Source: Trichomonas vaginalis G3
Lineage: Eukaryota; Parabasalia; Trichomonadida; Trichomonadidae
NCBI RefSeq assembly: GCF_026262505.1
Contig: NC_067206.1
Location: 37,771,660-37,835,659, forward strand
DNA length: 64,000 nucleotides
Reading direction: 5' to 3'
Shown here: in pieces, positions 61,062-64,000 of the stretch
Layout: each line of letters starts with the position of its first letter
Numbering within the stretch: position 1 is the first letter of the stretch
Notes under the pieces: model-generated
What the model was told of the DNA's origin: nothing
What the model saw: the letters and a program-made list of their open reading frames with translations, nothing else
Databases searched by the model: none
Translations under genes and position numbers: made by a program

Positions 61062-61760
61062 ATTTCAATCTGTTTCTTTATTCTATCTTAACACTTTCTT
61101 TATAATTTTTTTTTTCTCTCTTTTTTTTCCTAGCATGAATTTCTAACTAGTATGAGAATGATATACTATTTGTTAGTATTAGTTATGTGAATATTATACT
61201 ATATCATGAAATTCAATACTAAAATTTCTGAGCTAATCAATACTATTAAGGGTGCCCTATAGACGATAAACCACCCTCAGAAAAGCACTTTTAAGGCTAT
61301 TATATTGAGAACTAGAATCGGGATAATCCATTCATTCGAGTTCTAATAAGGTTAATTTTGTGATGTTTACATTATCGTTATAGGGCACCCTTAAGATAAA
61401 TAATAAGATACTTAGCAATATTGGATGTTCTCATTTCCAATTTGATTCTAATATCCAATATTAATGATCGAAAAAGCTTAATCATAAAATTACGAAGGAG
61501 AGATAAGGATCTTATCATATATTCAACTTATGTTAGGAGTGTTCTTCATATAGATATCCATAATGGAGAGTAATATTTATGATATGCTTTAATAATAGGT
61601 TGTAATTTAACTGTTAATGCCCAATTTAGATAATTTTGAGAATCCTCAAAGAAATGAATAATTATTATGCTTATCCATATAAATAATACATAAAATACTG
61701 GGAAAAACTCTGATGCTCATCTTTCATCAACTTTTCTCATAAAAGATATAGTTTTAATAT
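61062..61760. other. spacer with a 149-bp MITE
   Basis: Apart from the element at 61246-61394 (listed separately) the sequence is AT-rich with no gene. Confidence 0.5.
61246..61394. mobile_element. 149-bp MITE with TTAA ends
   Basis: Inverted termini TTAAGGGTGCCCTATA (61246-61261) and its complement (61379-61394). The symmetry continues through CGATAA with a 1-2 bp offset. TTAA at both ends is consistent with a TTAA target duplication, as in the piggyBac and Kolobok superfamilies, with GGG...CCC tips. No coding capacity. Confidence 0.7.
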
Positions 61761-64000
61761 TTACTCTATTAAGTTGTGAAGAATTTCTAATTTCTTCTGT
61801 GAATCTTCAAAGTGCTGAAGAATGAATTGCGCAGATTCCTGAGAAGATCTCATGAAAGAAGCGAGGAACTGCTGAAGTCCATTGAGAACATCTCCAGATA
61901 CTTTTCTTTTTGCAGATATAGCCAATGGTTCTGTAATCAATCTTGCAATAGCCAAAGCCATTTGTGTTGCAACTTCTTGGTTCTGATTCTGATTTAATCT
62001 GTTTAATAATGACTCCGACATAAACTTAGATTCCTTTATATCAGAAGGAGGGAATAAAGACAAACTTTCAATCAAATATTCATCATTAACATCCAAACAC
62101 AAATAGAAACTTGCAATATTCGAAATAACATCACCAAAACCATCTTTTCCTTTCTCGTTTTTATACCATTTATCTGCAATCGGAACAAATTCCATGCACA
62201 AAGCCAAAGAGTTAGGATAAACACGTGTAACTCTTGATAACAATGTAATTACATGCTGTTGGATTCTTGCATTCGTTGTATCACTCAATGATTTGCAAAA
62301 TTCCAAAATTTCTGACACAAATTTTTCATCAATTTCTCTTTTTACAATCAATTCCGATAATTCACCAATAACAGGATCAATTGCAACTGTATTTTGTTGC
62401 ATCCATGTCAAACAGAACTGTAAAATATCAAGGTTAACTTGTTCTTGCAGTTGAAGAACAGCGAAAAAGAATTCAATGAAATATTGAGCGAGTTCAGGTT
62501 GAACAACTGTTTCTATTGGAGATTCTCCAGCTCCGAAAGCTGTGTCTCCATCAATTATTGATTGCAACAAACTGACAGAACTATTGATGAAGTTTTCTGG
62601 GTCATGATTTGTGCAGAACTTCAACAAATAAGTCAATGCTTCAACGGCAACTTCTAATAAGTCAACATCTATTTCTTCATTGACAATTCTTATTAATTGT
62701 ACTAAGAAGAACTCAGATCTTTGTTTGTTCGTTTCATTTGGCTCAGAAATTGCAAAAGAAATCTGTGGAATTTGTGTACAAGCGTCTTTCATTAATTCCA
62801 CTTCATCTGATCTAAACAACATGTTCAAAGCACTGCAAACTGCATCAAGAAGTGTCATGTCTTTCGTTCTTCTTATAATTGCAGACGCCGTCTCCAAAGC
62901 GGAAGAGAAAACTCTTGGATCTCCAGGCGAAGAAATTAATTTAGAAATTTCTTCAATGAATGGTTGAACGTAAACTAATGATTCTCCACGAAGAGCAACA
63001 GATATATTCCTCAAAAATGCAAGTACATGCGTAACAACATCTTGGTTATCGTAATGGAATAATTCATTAATAATTTCTGCCAAATTTGAAATTTTCTGAG
63101 GAATTTGATCGTCGTATTCAATTAAAGTACCAATTATTGTTAAAGTTACAGCTTTTAATGTTGGTTCTTTATCATCTGCGAGATTCTGAATAGCGAATTG
63201 CAAAATTGTATCAACCATTTGATCATTTAAGTCTTCCATTTCGATAACCAAAGCTAACAATAAAATATAATTTTCTATATCTTCTTCGTGAACTGTTCCT
63301 TCTTCCTGCATCTTCCAGAGTGTATTTAGTAAGTCAGGAATACTAGATTCACAGAGAGGACACAAAGACATCATGCTGTTGTATGCAATGACTCTGATGT
63401 CGCTGTCTTCTGATACTAAATAATTTACAACAATAGGAATGAATTCTCTAGCCAAAGAAGCAACATTTGCCGTGGATTCGTTGAAGACTTCAAGACATCT
63501 TAATGAGGCTTCAATTAACATCAAATCTTCGGAATTCAATGCTTGTAAAATGGCGGTTTTGACGGTTTCTAAATCATCTTCAAGAGTTGAGCCAGCGTAT
63601 TCAATTAAAGACGACAAAATGTTGACGGCAACAATTGTCTGTTCAAGATCTTCACTTCCGAACATCTCCTGGAAGTTTTGGTAAACAATAGGAGCAGAAA
63701 TTTCAACACGAATTTGTAAAGTTTGGTCGATGAAAATCATCATCTCTTTTGGCTGTTCTCCGACCTCTTGGATGTATGTGACTGCGAGAAGAACACTTGC
63801 ATTGATGAACTGTGACATAATATTCTCGTCAAGTTGAGGAATTACAGGAATAATTGATGATATAATATTGGATCTGTGGATTGACTTAATTGAAGAGTCT
63901 TCGACTTGTGTAGCTGCTGCCTGTAGGAAGTGTAATATTATATCTTCATTAAGTTGCTTTATTTTGAGGATTTTACGGATATATGACCATAATTTGTCGA
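61761..64000 (-). CDS. HEAT-repeat karyopherin/importin-beta-like protein, N-terminus beyond window
   Basis: The frame stays open past Met at 63818 to the window edge (…LWSYIRKILKIKQL, EDIILHFLQAAATQVEDSS), so the gene is cut by the window; at least 745 residues lie inside. It consists of tandem ~40-residue HEAT repeats (TAILQALNSEDLMLIEASLRC, FIPIVVNYLVSEDSDIRVIA, SIISPIPVIPQL-like segments, ALEVAVEALTYLLKF-like segments). Acidic loops are frequent. This fits importin-beta/importin-5-type nuclear transport receptors, but other HEAT proteins cannot be excluded. The stop context is TAAA. Confidence 0.85.
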   Translation of the reverse strand, partial: DKLWSYIRKILKIKQLNEDIILHFLQAAATQVEDSSIKSIHRSNIISSIIPVIPQLDENIMSQFINASVLLAVTYIQEVGEQPKEMMIFIDQTLQIRVEISAPIVYQNFQEMFGSEDLEQTIVAVNILSSLIEYAGSTLEDDLETVKTAILQALNSEDLMLIEASLRCLEVFNESTANVASLAREFIPIVVNYLVSEDSDIRVIAYNSMMSLCPLCESSIPDLLNTLWKMQEEGTVHEEDIENYILLLALVIEMEDLNDQMVDTILQFAIQNLADDKEPTLKAVTLTIIGTLIEYDDQIPQKISNLAEIINELFHYDNQDVVTHVLAFLRNISVALRGESLVYVQPFIEEISKLISSPGDPRVFSSALETASAIIRRTKDMTLLDAVCSALNMLFRSDEVELMKDACTQIPQISFAISEPNETNKQRSEFFLVQLIRIVNEEIDVDLLEVAVEALTYLLKFCTNHDPENFINSSVSLLQSIIDGDTAFGAGESPIETVVQPELAQYFIEFFFAVLQLQEQVNLDILQFCLTWMQQNTVAIDPVIGELSELIVKREIDEKFVSEILEFCKSLSDTTNARIQQHVITLLSRVTRVYPNSLALCMEFVPIADKWYKNEKGKDGFGDVISNIASFYLCLDVNDEYLIESLSLFPPSDIKESKFMSESLLNRLNQNQNQEVATQMALAIARLITEPLAISAKRKVSGDVLNGLQQFLASFMRSSQESAQFILQHFEDSQKKLEILHNLIE

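Overview
The window looks like nuclear DNA of a parabasalid protist (a trichomonad, Trichomonas or Tritrichomonas-like). Genes are dense, intronless and on both strands, with very AT-rich spacers and very short apparent 5' leaders. At 11 of about 21 complete genes the stop codon is TAA followed directly by A, the known trichomonad UAAA poly(A) signal overlapping the stop. There is an ankyrin protein with the large N-terminal domain typical of the trichomonad family, a probable hydrogenosomal Sam50, and two Pol III tRNA genes. The species cannot be fixed from the sequence alone.

Layout. 0.7-11 kb: queuine tRNA-ribosyltransferase, a degenerate PPP phosphatase, tRNA-Thr(UGU), NAD kinase, Trm5, a PH-AGC kinase, a Rab GTPase and a small MGCxCS lipid-anchor protein. 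11-19 kb: a two-TM protein, a charged protein, a TPR-like protein with a huge Lys/Asp and Ser/Glu tail, and a frameshifted ankyrin gene. 20-30 kb: DNA topoisomerase II, Sam50-like beta-barrel, tRNA-Ile(UAU), and a large secretory/membrane protein perhaps related to ribophorin II. 30-40 kb: an unknown protein, a coiled-coil protein, a 2.1-kb non-coding transposon-like element packed with hairpins, a small unknown gene, a secretory cyclophilin sharing a 63-bp divergent promoter with ALG14, and a double-RRM RD-rich protein. 40-41.5 kb: decayed ankyrin remnants.

41.9-61.1 kb is the striking part: a family of 14 paralogous genes. Ten are tandem copies of a ~1,446-bp unit; seven of these ten have identical predicted proteins. 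The eleventh is chimeric, and three further divergent members follow. The encoded ~303-residue protein looks like a small right-handed beta-helix/Pmp-like protein with FxxN turns, conserved cysteines and a hydrophobic C-terminal tail. No member begins with an ATG in the conserved reading frame, except copy 2, which is frameshifted 12 codons later. Either initiation or splicing here is unusual, or the array is a recently amplified set of silent cassettes. The window ends in a HEAT-repeat karyopherin-like gene running off the right edge.

The genes are mostly unrelated housekeeping functions (tRNA modification, NADP synthesis, N-glycosylation, protein folding, organelle biogenesis, trafficking) without operon logic. 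The accessory content is the tandem family, ankyrin relics and several MITE-like inverted-repeat elements.
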